From the NCBI RefSeq assembly GCF_003675895.1, contig NZ_ML014779.1:1-56182 (forward strand): a stretch of DNA of 56,182 nucleotides. The letters are read 5' to 3'. Below are positions 9,850 through 18,376 of this stretch, in pieces (position 1 is the first letter of the stretch; the number at the start of each line of letters is the position of its first letter). The position numbers were made by a program, and so were the translations under genes. Origin of the DNA: Parashewanella curva (GTDB lineage: Bacteria > Pseudomonadota > Gammaproteobacteria > Enterobacterales > Shewanellaceae). The notes under the pieces are model-generated. The model was not told the origin of the DNA. It searched no databases and saw only the letters and a list, made by a program, of their open reading frames with translations.

Positions 9850-11511
9850 ATGCTCTACCAACTAAACATTCAAAACTTTGCCATTGTAAAATTTCTGGAA
9901 TTAGACTTTCAGCATGGAATGACCAGCATTACCGGCGAAACAGGCGCAGGTAAGTCCATTGCTATAGATGCGTTAGGTTTATGTTTAGGAGAGCGGGCTG
10001 ATTCAGGTAGCGTCCGAAACGGGGCTAATAAAGCGGAATTGAGTGCAAGCTTTAATATCACAAACCTACCCCAAGCACAGCAGTGGTTAGCTGAACACGA
10101 TTTAAATATCGACAGTGAATGTATTTTACGTCGAACCATTAATCACGATGGCCGCTCAAGAGCTTACATCAATGGTAGTCCTGTTCCATTATTTCAACTC
10201 AAATGTTTAGGTCAGTTACTGGTTGCCATCCACGGGCAACACGCCCATCACGCCATGCTCAAAAATGAGCACCAACTGACCTTACTGGATGGATATGCCG
10301 ACCATCAGCCTTTGATCAATAAAGTCCAAAAGCAGTATCGAAACTTCAAAAATATTCAATCTGAATTAAAGCAACTTGAAGCAACACAAGAAGAGCGCAA
10401 TGCCAGAAAACAGTTAATTGAATACCAAGTTGAAGAACTCAATGAGTTTGATTTAAAAGCGGGTGAATTTGAGCAAATCGAACAAGAACATAAACTGCAA
10501 GCAAACAGTGCTGAATTACAGCAAAGTTGCCAACAGAGTTTATCTCTCTTAACTGAAGATGAAACCAATATTGAATCTATGCTAAATCAAGCGGTTCAGT
10601 TTGCTGATGGCCTCGCAGAACTTGATCCCAAGTTAAAAGCGGTCACAGAAATGCTCAATGAATCACTCATTCAAGTACAAGAGAGCTGTGGCGAAATCCA
10701 GCACTATGTCAATGGAATCGAACAAGATCCTGAGTATTTTGCTCAACTTGAAGAACGACTCACCAAAGCAATGCAGTTGGCACGTAAACACTTAGTTACT
10801 CCTGTTGCGTTACCATTACATCACCAAAAATTAAAACAAGAACTCGCTTCACTATCACAAGCAGAGAATAAGCTGGATGATATAAAAGAAGTGTTACAGC
10901 AAGCACAATCAGAATATCAATCCGCAGCAAAAAAACTCAGCCAAAGTCGATTACGGTTTGCAAAAGAACTCAATAAATTAGTTACAGCATCCATTCAAGA
11001 ATTGAATATGCCAAAAGCGAAATTCTATATTGAAGTCAATCATAACGAACAAAGCATGACTGATTTAGGCTCAGATCAAATCGACTTTCAGGTTACCACT
11101 AATCCAGGGCAACCATTACAGTCCTTGTCTAAAGTCGCTTCTGGTGGTGAGTTATCTCGTATTGGGCTTGGTATTCAAGTGATCACAGCTCAAAAAGTGT
11201 CTACACCCACGCTAATTTTTGATGAAGTAGATGTTGGAATTTCTGGCCCAACGGCTGCTGTGGTTGGTCGTATGCTCCGAACGCTTGGAGAGTCCACACA
11301 AGTATTTTGTGTAACTCACCTACCACAAGTCGCGGGCAATGGTCATCAACAAATGCTCGTCAATAAAAAAGTTATAAAAGGAGAAACTGAAACGTCAATG
11401 GTGCCACTATCTGAATCAAAAAGAATTGAAGAACTAGCAAGATTACTGGCCAGTGACAAAATCACTGAACATGCATTGGCTAATGCTAGAGAGTTGCTTC
11501 AGAAAGCATAA
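9850..11511 (+). CDS. recN: DNA repair protein RecN
   Basis: SMC-like ATPase that tethers DNA ends during double-strand break repair. 553 residues, the same as E. coli. The start is the ATG at 9850, preceded by GGGGTTAGG; an in-frame TTG at 9838 is less likely because RecN proteins begin directly with MLxQLxIxNFAIV. Walker A is GETGAGKS (29-36), followed by a long coiled coil (about 160-370), the ABC signature ASGGELSRIGL and Walker B LIFDEVDVGISG. Expression should be SOS-controlled through the two LexA boxes just upstream. A palindromic repeat begins two bases after the stop. Confidence 0.97.
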   Translation: MLYQLNIQNFAIVKFLELDFQHGMTSITGETGAGKSIAIDALGLCLGERADSGSVRNGANKAELSASFNITNLPQAQQWLAEHDLNIDSECILRRTINHDGRSRAYINGSPVPLFQLKCLGQLLVAIHGQHAHHAMLKNEHQLTLLDGYADHQPLINKVQKQYRNFKNIQSELKQLEATQEERNARKQLIEYQVEELNEFDLKAGEFEQIEQEHKLQANSAELQQSCQQSLSLLTEDETNIESMLNQAVQFADGLAELDPKLKAVTEMLNESLIQVQESCGEIQHYVNGIEQDPEYFAQLEERLTKAMQLARKHLVTPVALPLHHQKLKQELASLSQAENKLDDIKEVLQQAQSEYQSAAKKLSQSRLRFAKELNKLVTASIQELNMPKAKFYIEVNHNEQSMTDLGSDQIDFQVTTNPGQPLQSLSKVASGGELSRIGLGIQVITAQKVSTPTLIFDEVDVGISGPTAAVVGRMLRTLGESTQVFCVTHLPQVAGNGHQQMLVNKKVIKGETETSMVPLSESKRIEELARLLASDKITEHALANARELLQKA

Positions 11512-11512
11512 A

Positions 11513-11558
11513 TATACTCGTGATATCTGAAGATGCATCTTCAAGTATCACGAGTATA
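11513..11558. repeat. 46-bp palindromic repeat after recN
   Basis: TATACTCGTGATA at the left and TATCACGAGTATA at the right, with TGAAGATGCATCTTCA in the centre, form a near-perfect palindrome with two mismatched pairs. It is equivalent to the two terminal repeats of the 299-bp element at 47006-47304 joined directly without an interior. It may act as a transcription end structure for recN, but there is no T-run. Confidence 0.85.
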
Positions 11559-11586
11559 GACGTCAGTCAGAGCGGTTACGATTCGG

Positions 11587-12129
11587 CTACTTTCTTGCCA
11601 TTTTATTTGATGTATGAGCCATCGATTGCTCATACATCAATCGATGGCAACAAAAATATCCTCCCAACGAACTCACTTCTCCAGCGCTTGTGCATAAACA
11701 GTTATAAATAAATAGCTTGACTGCACTACCTTTGGCTAAACCAGCTAAGGTAGTTGTTCCAGCTGCAGCTAAAGCATGGCCAACAAAAACAAACAATAAA
11801 CCACCACCAATTGTCAAGCTGAAGCAACAAATTCCATTGACCATATTTGTTCGATAATCACCATCCCTAATTTTTTCAGCTAAATCGGCATAGCCACTAT
11901 CATCTAGACATCGGCTTAGAGCTTCTACTGCAGATTTATCAAGCCGATCATACCTAGAACCGTTTTGGGCGAAATTATGGAATAATGAGTAATCTCCACA
12001 ACGACTTTTAGAAACTTTATACTTTCCTGAAAGATGTAAGTATTCTTCGCTATGCTCATCAACTTTTTGGCAGCTCCAGCAGAATAAGTCTGAAATTGTA
12101 CTCGTTGAAAGGGAGTGATTGGAAGACAT
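11587..12129 (-). CDS. Cysteine-rich membrane protein of unknown function
   Basis: 180 residues from the ATG at 12129, which has GGTGA upstream; an in-frame GTG at 12141 is less likely. I do not recognise the family. The N-terminal 60 residues contain FCWSCQ and SRCGDY, a possible small metal site. The middle is charged and helical (KSAVEALSRCLDD to KIRDGDY). Residues about 98-150 form a long hydrophobic Gly/Ala-rich stretch (ICCFSLTIGGGLLFVFVGHALAA), then a second, suggesting a membrane hairpin. The C-terminal 20 residues are read through an unusual interleaved palindrome (11607-11648), so the C-terminus may have been altered by an insertion. No related neighbour explains it; pgpA lies upstream of the next block on the same strand. 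Confidence 0.5.
   Translation of the reverse strand: MSSNHSLSTSTISDLFCWSCQKVDEHSEEYLHLSGKYKVSKSRCGDYSLFHNFAQNGSRYDRLDKSAVEALSRCLDDSGYADLAEKIRDGDYRTNMVNGICCFSLTIGGGLLFVFVGHALAAAGTTTLAGLAKGSAVKLFIYNCLCTSAGEVSSLGGYFCCHRLMYEQSMAHTSNKMARK
11607..11648. repeat. Interleaved inverted repeats (mutually exclusive hairpins)
   Basis: TTGATGTATGAGC (11607-11619) pairs perfectly with GCTCATACATCAA (11628-11640), and GCCATCGATTG (11618-11628) pairs perfectly with CAATCGATGGC (11638-11648). The two stems overlap, so only one can form at a time. The sequence lies in the 3' end of the Cys-rich gene. Confidence 0.85.
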
Positions 12130-12229
12130 AAAGGTCACCACAGGTTAACTATGGCGATACTTTACTCACTGCAATAATATAAATCATTACTTTTTGATGA
12201 AGCTTTATTTAGGTGGGGGGCTCACTCAA

Positions 12230-12721
12230 TTAAGTAAATGCATAAATCATTTGTAGACAAATCAAAGCAAAGACACCTGCCACCACGTCATCAATCATAA
12301 TGCCAAAACCGCCAGAGACTTTAGAGTCCAGCCACTTAATTGGCCACGGTTTAATAATGTCGAAAAATCGGAATAGAGCAAAGCCAATCAGTAACCATAT
12401 CCACCCTGCTGGCGCTGCAATCATAGTGATCAATAATCCAGCCACTTCGTCCCAAACGATGGCGCCGTGATCATGAACCCCCATATCTTTTGATGCTTTG
12501 TCGCAAATGTAGATACCGACGATAGAAACGATCAAGGTTACGATTAGATATACCGATAACGAAAATTGATTCAATACTAAATAAAGTGGAATTGCTGCTA
12601 GAGTTCCAAAGGTCCCGGGCGCCTTAGTCGCAAGCCCAGAGCCAAAACCCAAAGCTAAGAAGTGAACTGGGTTCGATAAGCTTAACTTTCTAACATTTGT
12701 GTCTTGAGTAAAGAATGCCAT
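12230..12721 (-). CDS. pgpA: Phosphatidylglycerophosphatase A
   Basis: Inner-membrane phosphatase converting phosphatidylglycerol phosphate to phosphatidylglycerol. 163 residues. GFGSGLATKAPGTFGTLAAIP (residues about 26-46) is the family signature, followed by four hydrophobic helices, with the acidic motifs HDHGAIVWDEVAG and IIKPWPIKWLD and a C-terminal MIDDVVAGV. Its ATG overlaps the thiL stop by one base (TAATG), so translation is probably coupled. thiL-pgpA adjacency downstream of nusB is the usual arrangement in gammaproteobacteria. Confidence 0.95.
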   Translation of the reverse strand: MAFFTQDTNVRKLSLSNPVHFLALGFGSGLATKAPGTFGTLAAIPLYLVLNQFSLSVYLIVTLIVSIVGIYICDKASKDMGVHDHGAIVWDEVAGLLITMIAAPAGWIWLLIGFALFRFFDIIKPWPIKWLDSKVSGGFGIMIDDVVAGVFALICLQMIYAFT

Positions 12722-13680
12722 TAGAAGTGTTTGAATCCTTGCTTAACTGGATGATATTTCAATTTACCTTGTTTGAATGTGAGTTCAGACCCTGAAGTTA
12801 TCTGGCCAATCTTTGTAAACTGAACACCAGTTTGCTTTAACGAAGTAATAAGTGAGCTTTCATTGGCATCGGAAACGGTAAACAGTAACTCATAATCTTC
12901 ACCACCGGATATGGCATATTCAATCGCCTGCTCTTTACCAACAGACTCTACTAATGCTTCGGACAAAGGCAACGTATCTACATCAATTCTTGCACCAGTT
13001 CCTGAAGCTTTATTGATATGATTTATATCAGAGCCTAAACCATCAGATAAATCTATAGCTGAACTAGCAATACCTCGAATGGCCTGCCCAGCAAGTACTC
13101 TTGGAGTTGGGCGATAATGTCGTTTTACCAAGTAGTCTTTATATGATTCATTTTCAATTTGCTGTTTATCGAGCAAAATATCCAAACCTAACGCTGAATC
13201 ACCGATCGTACCGGTAACATATATCCAGTCACCTACTTTAGCACCACTTCTTGTCATTGCCATTTGTGGAGGAACTAACCCATTTACGGTCAGCGTTAAA
13301 CTCTTTGAACCATGGGTTGTATCGCCACCAACTAGCGCAATGCCGTAATATTCAGAAATCTCATAAAGACCTTTACAGTATCCTTCAAGCCAAGTTTCAT
13401 CAATTTCAGGTAAAGTGAGTGCAAGCGTCATCCAAGCAGGTTCTGCTCCCATTGCTGCAAGATCAGATAAATTTACTGCGAGTGATTTATAACCTAAATC
13501 TTCTGCTTCCATACTCGGTAAAAAATGAGTGCCTTCGACCAACGTATCACAAGAAATAGCAACACTATTACCTTCTGCTGGGTTAACCAAAGCACAGTCA
13601 TCCCCAATCCCAACAGCAACATCCTTACGCTTAGGACCTAATTCTGCAAAATATTTTTCTATAATTTGAAACTCTTTCAA
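12721..13680 (-). CDS. thiL: Thiamine-monophosphate kinase
   Basis: Phosphorylates thiamine monophosphate to thiamine diphosphate, the active cofactor. 319 residues of the PurM/AIR-synthase-like ATP-grasp-free fold. Key motifs are VGIGDDCALV near the N-terminus (metal-binding Asp pair), GDTTHGSKSLTLTV, SAIDLSDGLGSDI and SGGEDYELLF. It is separated from nusB by an intrinsic terminator, so despite the conserved order it may be transcribed mostly from its own promoter or by read-through. It overlaps pgpA by one base. Confidence 0.96.
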   Translation of the reverse strand: MKEFQIIEKYFAELGPKRKDVAVGIGDDCALVNPAEGNSVAISCDTLVEGTHFLPSMEAEDLGYKSLAVNLSDLAAMGAEPAWMTLALTLPEIDETWLEGYCKGLYEISEYYGIALVGGDTTHGSKSLTLTVNGLVPPQMAMTRSGAKVGDWIYVTGTIGDSALGLDILLDKQQIENESYKDYLVKRHYRPTPRVLAGQAIRGIASSAIDLSDGLGSDINHINKASGTGARIDVDTLPLSEALVESVGKEQAIEYAISGGEDYELLFTVSDANESSLITSLKQTGVQFTKIGQITSGSELTFKQGKLKYHPVKQGFKHF

Positions 13681-13718
13681 ACTGACTTCCGTTTATTTTA
13701 AAAATAAAAAGCATAGAC

Positions 13719-13748
13719 AAAAAAAACGGTATCGTATGATACCGTTTT
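13719..13748 (-). terminator. Intrinsic terminator after nusB
   Basis: On the minus strand an 11-bp perfect stem (AAAACGGTATC / GATACCGTTTT with loop ATAC) is followed by a run of T bases, immediately after the nusB stop at 13752. It separates the riboflavin/nusB transcript from thiL-pgpA. Confidence 0.9.
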
Positions 13749-13751
13749 AAT

Positions 13752-14159
13752 TTATTTTTGACTGGCAGCCAGTTTATCTAGCACACCATTCACAAATTTA
13801 TGACTGTCATCAGCACCAAATGCTTTTGCCAGCTCAATCGCTTCGTTGATAGCTACTTTAAAAGGCACGCCTTTTTGAAAGGTAAGCTCGAAAGCTCCTA
13901 GGCGTACAATCGCTTTTTCAACAGGAGATACATCTTCAACATTGCGATCTAAAAATGGAGCGAAAAGCTCATCTAAGGCAGATGCTTTTGTTGCAACACC
14001 TGAGAGCAACTCTCTGAAATAGCTTACATCAACACCTTTAACGTCTTGCTCAGTTAAAAATTGATGCTCTACATCAGCAATGTTATTACCACTTAACTGC
14101 CAAGAGTAAATGGCTTGTACCGCAAGACGGCGGGCTTTGCGGCGTTCAGAAGGCTTCAT
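13752..14159 (-). CDS. nusB: Transcription antitermination factor NusB
   Basis: Binds boxA RNA with S10 (NusE) to promote rRNA antitermination. 135 residues, entirely helical. [20 protein letters not shown] at the N-terminus is the family signature, with [14 protein letters not shown] and [29 protein letters not shown] in the C-terminal half. It is the last gene before a strong terminator and follows ribH by 85 bases that contain a hairpin. Co-location with riboflavin genes is conserved in proteobacteria. Confidence 0.97.
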   Translation of the reverse strand: MKPSERRKARRLAVQAIYSWQLSGNNIADVEHQFLTEQDVKGVDVSYFRELLSGVATKASALDELFAPFLDRNVEDVSPVEKAIVRLGAFELTFQKGVPFKVAINEAIELAKAFGADDSHKFVNGVLDKLAASQK

Positions 14160-14204
14160 GGGGTTTCCTATTACAATTGTTGCTCATGGAAATTCTCGAT
14201 CTTA

Positions 14205-14239
14205 TTGGTGTTGGCTAAAAGTCTCTTAGCTAACACCAA
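14205..14239 (-). other. Hairpin between ribH and nusB
   Basis: TTGGTGTTGGCTAA (14205-14218) pairs with TTAGCTAACACCAA (14226-14239) with one wobble position. It begins just after the ribH stop. There is no T-run on either strand, so it could be an RNA processing or stability element or a weak attenuator within the operon. Confidence 0.55.
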
Positions 14240-14244
14240 CACGA

Positions 14245-14724
14245 TTAATCAAGAATCTTTTCCAAATCATCTAAAACATTAACCATTTCCAGCATACCTA
14301 GAGCAGCTTCTCCACCCTTGTTACCCGCTTTGGTTCCTGAGCGTTCAATTGCTTGCTCGATAGTATCAGTAGTGATAACACCAAACGAAACAGGAGTATC
14401 AAATTCTAACGATACTTGAGCTAATCCTTTATTACATTCACCAGCAACAAAATCGAAATGTGGAGTTCCACCTCGAATAACAGCACCTAATGCAATGATA
14501 CCGTCAAATTTACCACTAGCAGCTACACGACGTGCAGCAAGCGGTAATTCATATGCACCAGGCACACGAACTACGGTGATGTTGTCATCACTGACATTGC
14601 CAAAACGCTTTAAGGTATCAATCGCACCTTCTAACAAACTTTCTACTACAAAGCTGTTAAAACGTGATACTACGATGGCCACCTTGGCATTTTTAGCTTC
14701 AATCTTACCTTCAACTAGGTTCAT
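14245..14724 (-). CDS. ribH: 6,7-dimethyl-8-ribityllumazine synthase
   Basis: Condenses the ribityl-aminouracil intermediate with dihydroxybutanone phosphate to lumazine, the penultimate riboflavin step. 159 residues from the ATG at 14724, preceded by AAAGGTAA. An upstream in-frame start at 14784 would add 20 residues absent in the family. Motifs: [40 protein letters not shown] (with the active-site His) and [12 protein letters not shown]. It is located between ribBX and nusB in the operon. Note that in E. coli the same enzyme is called RibE. Confidence 0.96.
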   Translation of the reverse strand: MNLVEGKIEAKNAKVAIVVSRFNSFVVESLLEGAIDTLKRFGNVSDDNITVVRVPGAYELPLAARRVAASGKFDGIIALGAVIRGGTPHFDFVAGECNKGLAQVSLEFDTPVSFGVITTDTIEQAIERSGTKAGNKGGEAALGMLEMVNVLDDLEKILD

Positions 14725-14808
14725 TATATTACCTTTGACGTATTCGACGGGCTGAAAATTGGCGCAATGATACCATAATTCCAACCCCTGTTTTCAAATT
14801 AAAAAATA

Positions 14809-15912
14809 TTATTCTGACACATACTCAGTGACTTCTAAGCCAAAGCCTGAAAGTGAATGATAACGCTTAGGTGAGCTTAACAGACGCATTTTGCTAACGC
14901 CCAATTGCGCTAATATTTGCGAGCCTACACCCACTCGGCGTGATGTACCTTCCCACTTCGCTGCTGGCGGTAACTCACCTTTATCTTCCAATTCAAAGGC
15001 TTTTACTTTTTCAAGCAAATCGCTACCAGACTCATGATTTCCTAGCAGAACTAATACACCGTCTTCCTGTGCAATTCGTTCCATAGCTTTGTCTAATGGC
15101 CAGCTACGGCTTTGATTTCGCTCTGAGAAAAGCAAATCGTTAAAAGTATTTTGTAAATGAACACGCACTAAGGTGTTATCTGTAATTTCACCTTTCACTA
15201 GTGCAAAGTGAGGTTGGTTATCAATGGTGTCTCGGAAGGTCACCATTTTGAACTCACCAAAGCGTGTTGGAAGTTTGCATTCTGACTCACGGACAACCGT
15301 GGTTTCTTTGGTGTTACGATATTCAATCAGATCCGCAATAGTACCTATCTTAATATCGTGTTTCTGGCTGAACACTTCAAGCTCAGGACGACGAGCCATT
15401 GTGCCATCTTCATTTAAGATTTCTACGATCACACCTGATGGCTCAAGCCCTGCAAGCCTAGCTAGATCACATCCAGCTTCAGTATGGCCAGCACGAACCA
15501 ACACGCCACCTTCTTGTGCCATCAGAGGGAAAATATGACCAGGTTGAACTAAGTCTGCAGCTTTTGCATCTTTCGCGACAGCCGCTTGAACCGTTACCGC
15601 TCTGTCATGAGCAGAAATACCCGTGGTCACACCACGCGCAGCTTCAATAGAAACCGTGAAATTAGTAGCAAACTGAGCATTGTTATTGCTCACCATCAAG
15701 GGTAGGTTTAATTGCTCGCAACGTGCTCTCGTCATGGTTTGGCAAATAAGTCCTCGACCATAAGTTGCCATAAAGTTGATGGCCTCTGGAGTCACAAGTT
15801 CAGCGGCCATGATCAGATCGCCCTCGTTCTCTCTGTCTTCATCGTCCATCAAGATAACCATTTTACCTAAGCGAATATCTTCAATGATTTCTTCTATGCT
15901 GTGTAACGCCAT
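14809..15912 (-). CDS. ribB: 3,4-dihydroxy-2-butanone 4-phosphate synthase with degenerate GTP cyclohydrolase II domain (RibBX type)
   Basis: The N-terminal half (about 1-200) is a full DHBP synthase making dihydroxybutanone phosphate from ribulose 5-phosphate: [11 protein letters not shown], the [18 protein letters not shown] region and [22 protein letters not shown]. The C-terminal half aligns with GTP cyclohydrolase II but lacks its zinc-cysteine motif. Where RibA has a Cys-rich GDxFxSxxCDC segment, this protein reads [17 protein letters not shown], with no cysteines. It therefore matches the RibBX variant known in Shewanella and other proteobacteria, not a bifunctional RibBA, and a separate ribA should exist elsewhere. 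367 residues, in the ribD-ribE-ribBX-ribH operon. Automatic naming as ribBA would overstate its activity. Confidence 0.93.
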   Translation of the reverse strand: MALHSIEEIIEDIRLGKMVILMDDEDRENEGDLIMAAELVTPEAINFMATYGRGLICQTMTRARCEQLNLPLMVSNNNAQFATNFTVSIEAARGVTTGISAHDRAVTVQAAVAKDAKAADLVQPGHIFPLMAQEGGVLVRAGHTEAGCDLARLAGLEPSGVIVEILNEDGTMARRPELEVFSQKHDIKIGTIADLIEYRNTKETTVVRESECKLPTRFGEFKMVTFRDTIDNQPHFALVKGEITDNTLVRVHLQNTFNDLLFSERNQSRSWPLDKAMERIAQEDGVLVLLGNHESGSDLLEKVKAFELEDKGELPPAAKWEGTSRRVGVGSQILAQLGVSKMRLLSSPKRYHSLSGFGLEVTEYVSE

Positions 15913-15949
15913 GTTAAGACCTTTACTTCATTAGATTTTTTGAGTGGGT

Positions 15950-16606
15950 TCAACGTATAAATCCAGCTTTAGCTAGAGTTTCTATGGTTAAACCGGATTC
16001 AGTTTGAGTTTCTGTAGATGCTTGCATCAATCGCTCTAAGTAGCGAGCAATCTGATCTACCTCAATATTAACTTTATCGCCTGCCTGTAAATCGATAAGT
16101 GTTGTTTCATCTGCAGTATGAGGCACTATGGTTAGCCTAAATTTTGCACCTTGCACTTCATTTACCGTCAAGCTTACACCATCAATAGTGATTGAACCTT
16201 TATGGGCAATATATCTTGCCAACTCACTTGGAGCTTTAAGCCAAAACTCAATGGCTTTACCACGATTCTCACGTTTAACGACATGAGCGATACCATCGAC
16301 ATGGCCAGAAACCATATGTCCGCCAAGGCGTGTTGTTGGTGTTACAGCTTTTTCTAAATTGAGCTTTTCACCCACTTGGTAACGGTCAAAGCCTGTCAAG
16401 GCCACTGTTTCGGCTGATACATCAGCAACATAACCGTCCGTATTTAATGACACCACAGTCAAACAAACACCGTTAGTTGCAATACTGTCACCTAATTTTA
16501 CATCCGAAAGATCAAGCTTGCCGCTTGATACGGTAAGCCTAATATCATCACTATTACGGTCTATATGTTTAATGTGGCCTACGGCCTCGATAATTCCTGT
16601 AAACAT
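15950..16606 (-). CDS. ribE: Riboflavin synthase alpha chain
   Basis: Dismutates two lumazines into riboflavin. 218 residues from the ATG at 16606 (MFTGIIEAVG, the family start). The in-frame GTG at 16615 is less likely. There are two tandem lumazine-binding barrels: the first contains GDSIATNGVCLTV and LGGHMVSGHVDG, the second contains GSITIDGVSLTVNEV. The C-terminal helix (IEVDQIARYLERLM) promotes trimerisation. It lies between ribD and ribBX on the minus strand. E. coli nomenclature calls it ribC. Confidence 0.96.
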   Translation of the reverse strand: MFTGIIEAVGHIKHIDRNSDDIRLTVSSGKLDLSDVKLGDSIATNGVCLTVVSLNTDGYVADVSAETVALTGFDRYQVGEKLNLEKAVTPTTRLGGHMVSGHVDGIAHVVKRENRGKAIEFWLKAPSELARYIAHKGSITIDGVSLTVNEVQGAKFRLTIVPHTADETTLIDLQAGDKVNIEVDQIARYLERLMQASTETQTESGLTIETLAKAGFIR

Positions 16607-16677
16607 AGTTCTCACTACTCATTTATCCCCTCAAGTAAATTGGAAGATTGGGGGGGATGGTGATAAATGTGTATCGT

Positions 16678-17796
16678 TCAATTCAACTTAAATCGCATTC
16701 TCAAGTCTTGCCCTAATTGAACTCGCTCTAATAGATTCAACGATGGCAATTCTGACATTATCTGAAAATCAGGTAGCTGCATCATACTTCTTCCGCAACT
16801 TCCTAAAATTTTAGGTGCTTGATATAAATATAATTCATCGGCTAATTGTTCTTTGATAAAACTGCCAATTAATGTCGCTCCAGCTTCAATCATTACGCTA
16901 TTGCAGCTTTGACCAAGAAAATCCATTAATGTCGTTAAGCGTACACGTCCGTTTTGTTCAGGAAGAACCTCATATTGGACATGGCTTGGCAGCTTATCTT
17001 TGAAATCTTGCGGGTACTCTTGTGTCGAAACTAATAATACTGGCGAGGTTATGTTGAGCAACTTCGCTGTTAAAGGCATGCGACAATGTGAATCAAGTAC
17101 TACTCGCAATGGTTGTTTAATATCGCCTTGATTTAACTCGCCAGCTAATAATCCCAGTTCATCATAACGAACATTAAGACTGCAATCATCGTCAAGCACA
17201 GTATTAATACCCGTTACCACCGCACAATGCTGTAAACGCAATTTTTGTACATCTTGACGAGACTCAGTACCAGTGATCCATTTTGACACACTATTTGATA
17301 GTGCTGTTTTTCCGTCCAAGCTTGCAGCGACTTTAAGGGTTACCCAAGGTCGCCCAGCTTCCATTTTTTTCATGAATCCTAAGTTCAAGGCACGAGACTG
17401 TTCTGCATACAGGCCTGAATCAACCTGAATGCCCGCCTCTCTTAGGATTTTAATTCCTCGACCAGAAACTTGAGGGTTAGGATCATCTGCTGCAATGACG
17501 ACTCTAGCAACTTTAGCTTTCACTAAAGCGACAGCGCATGGACCTGTTCTGCCATAGTGGCTGCACGGCTCTAAAGTGACATACGCAGTCGCACCTTGAG
17601 CTTTTTCTTGCGCTTGATTGAGAGCGTGAACTTCGGCATGAGGTTCGCCTGCACGTAAGTGGAAGCCTTCACCAACTATCTTCTCACCCTGAGTGATAAC
17701 GCAGCCGACATTAGGATTAGGGCGAGTGGTATATTTGCCTTTAGCTGCCAGCTGCAAAGCTCTGGTCATCATTTTTCTATCGAAAGTCGACCACAT
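16678..17796 (-). CDS. ribD: Bifunctional riboflavin deaminase/reductase RibD
   Basis: Deaminates and then reduces the pyrimidine intermediate of riboflavin synthesis. 372 residues from the ATG at 17796 (MWSTFDRKMM). An in-frame GTG at 17811 would add five residues. The deaminase domain has TRPNPNVGCVI, the zinc motif HAEVHAL and LEPCSHYGRTGPC. The reductase domain (about 150-372) contains VTLKVAASLDGKTAL, WITGTESR and MIEAGATLIGSFI. It begins 29 bases after the nrdR stop, the conserved nrdR-ribD link. Confidence 0.96.
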   Translation of the reverse strand: MWSTFDRKMMTRALQLAAKGKYTTRPNPNVGCVITQGEKIVGEGFHLRAGEPHAEVHALNQAQEKAQGATAYVTLEPCSHYGRTGPCAVALVKAKVARVVIAADDPNPQVSGRGIKILREAGIQVDSGLYAEQSRALNLGFMKKMEAGRPWVTLKVAASLDGKTALSNSVSKWITGTESRQDVQKLRLQHCAVVTGINTVLDDDCSLNVRYDELGLLAGELNQGDIKQPLRVVLDSHCRMPLTAKLLNITSPVLLVSTQEYPQDFKDKLPSHVQYEVLPEQNGRVRLTTLMDFLGQSCNSVMIEAGATLIGSFIKEQLADELYLYQAPKILGSCGRSMMQLPDFQIMSELPSLNLLERVQLGQDLRMRFKLN

Positions 17797-17825
17797 GGTA
17801 TTGAGTTCCACAGAGTAAATATGGG

Positions 17826-18275
17826 TTATTTTTCTAGTTTGGCTATGGCTTCGCCAAACTCAGAGACATCTTCAAACGCACGATAAACAGAAGCAAAACG
17901 AATATATGCCACTTTATCCAAAGTCATGAGCTGTTCCATGATTAAATTGCCGATGATTTGAGACTTAATTTCGCGCTCACCCGTTGCTCTTAACGTGGAT
18001 TTTATCTTTGCTAAAGCTTGTTCAATTTGCTCGACTGAAACAGGACGTTTCTCAGCCGCAATAGTCATGCCTCTTCTTAGTTTTTCTTCATCAAACGGTT
18101 GGCGACTGCCATCACTTTTGATCACTTTTGGCATTACTAATTCGGCACCTTCAAAAGTGGTGAAGCGTTCATGGCAACAGGTACATTCACGACGACGCCT
18201 TACTTGATGCCCTTCTGAAACCAAGCGAGAGTCAATCACTTTCGTATCCGTTTTATTACAAAATGGACAATGCAT
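17826..18275 (-). CDS. nrdR: Transcriptional repressor NrdR
   Basis: Represses ribonucleotide reductase genes in response to dATP/ATP. 149 residues: an N-terminal zinc ribbon with Cys3, Cys6, Cys31 and Cys34, the basic RRRREC linker, and an ATP-cone domain (about 49-139) with [19 protein letters not shown]. No NrdR box is obvious locally. It is the first gene of the nrdR-ribD-ribE-ribBX-ribH-nusB series and lies just downstream of the glyA terminator. Confidence 0.97.
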   Translation of the reverse strand: MHCPFCNKTDTKVIDSRLVSEGHQVRRRRECTCCHERFTTFEGAELVMPKVIKSDGSRQPFDEEKLRRGMTIAAEKRPVSVEQIEQALAKIKSTLRATGEREIKSQIIGNLIMEQLMTLDKVAYIRFASVYRAFEDVSEFGEAIAKLEK

Positions 18276-18299
18276 TGTGCCCCCTGTGTTGCCATGACC

Positions 18300-18334
18300 A
18301 AAAAAAGTGGCCGAAAAGGTTCCCTTTCGGCCAC
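18300..18334 (-). terminator. Intrinsic terminator of glyA
   Basis: On the minus strand GTGGCCGAAA and TTTCGGCCAC form a GC-rich 10-bp stem followed by seven T bases, 43 bases after the glyA stop and before nrdR. It makes glyA a separate transcription unit. Confidence 0.92.
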
Positions 18335-18376
18335 AAGATTTTATCTTATTTCAATTGCTTCTGCTACTTATGCTTT

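Noticed and set aside
15224..15538. Plus-strand open frame inside ribBX
   Set aside because: Shadow of a highly conserved gene; no ribosome site or recognisable product.
12700..18300. FMN riboswitch searched for near the riboflavin genes
   Set aside because: No leader of sufficient length exists upstream of ribD, ribE, ribBX or ribH, and no RFN-like conserved segments are seen. In relatives the element is usually upstream of another ribB copy.
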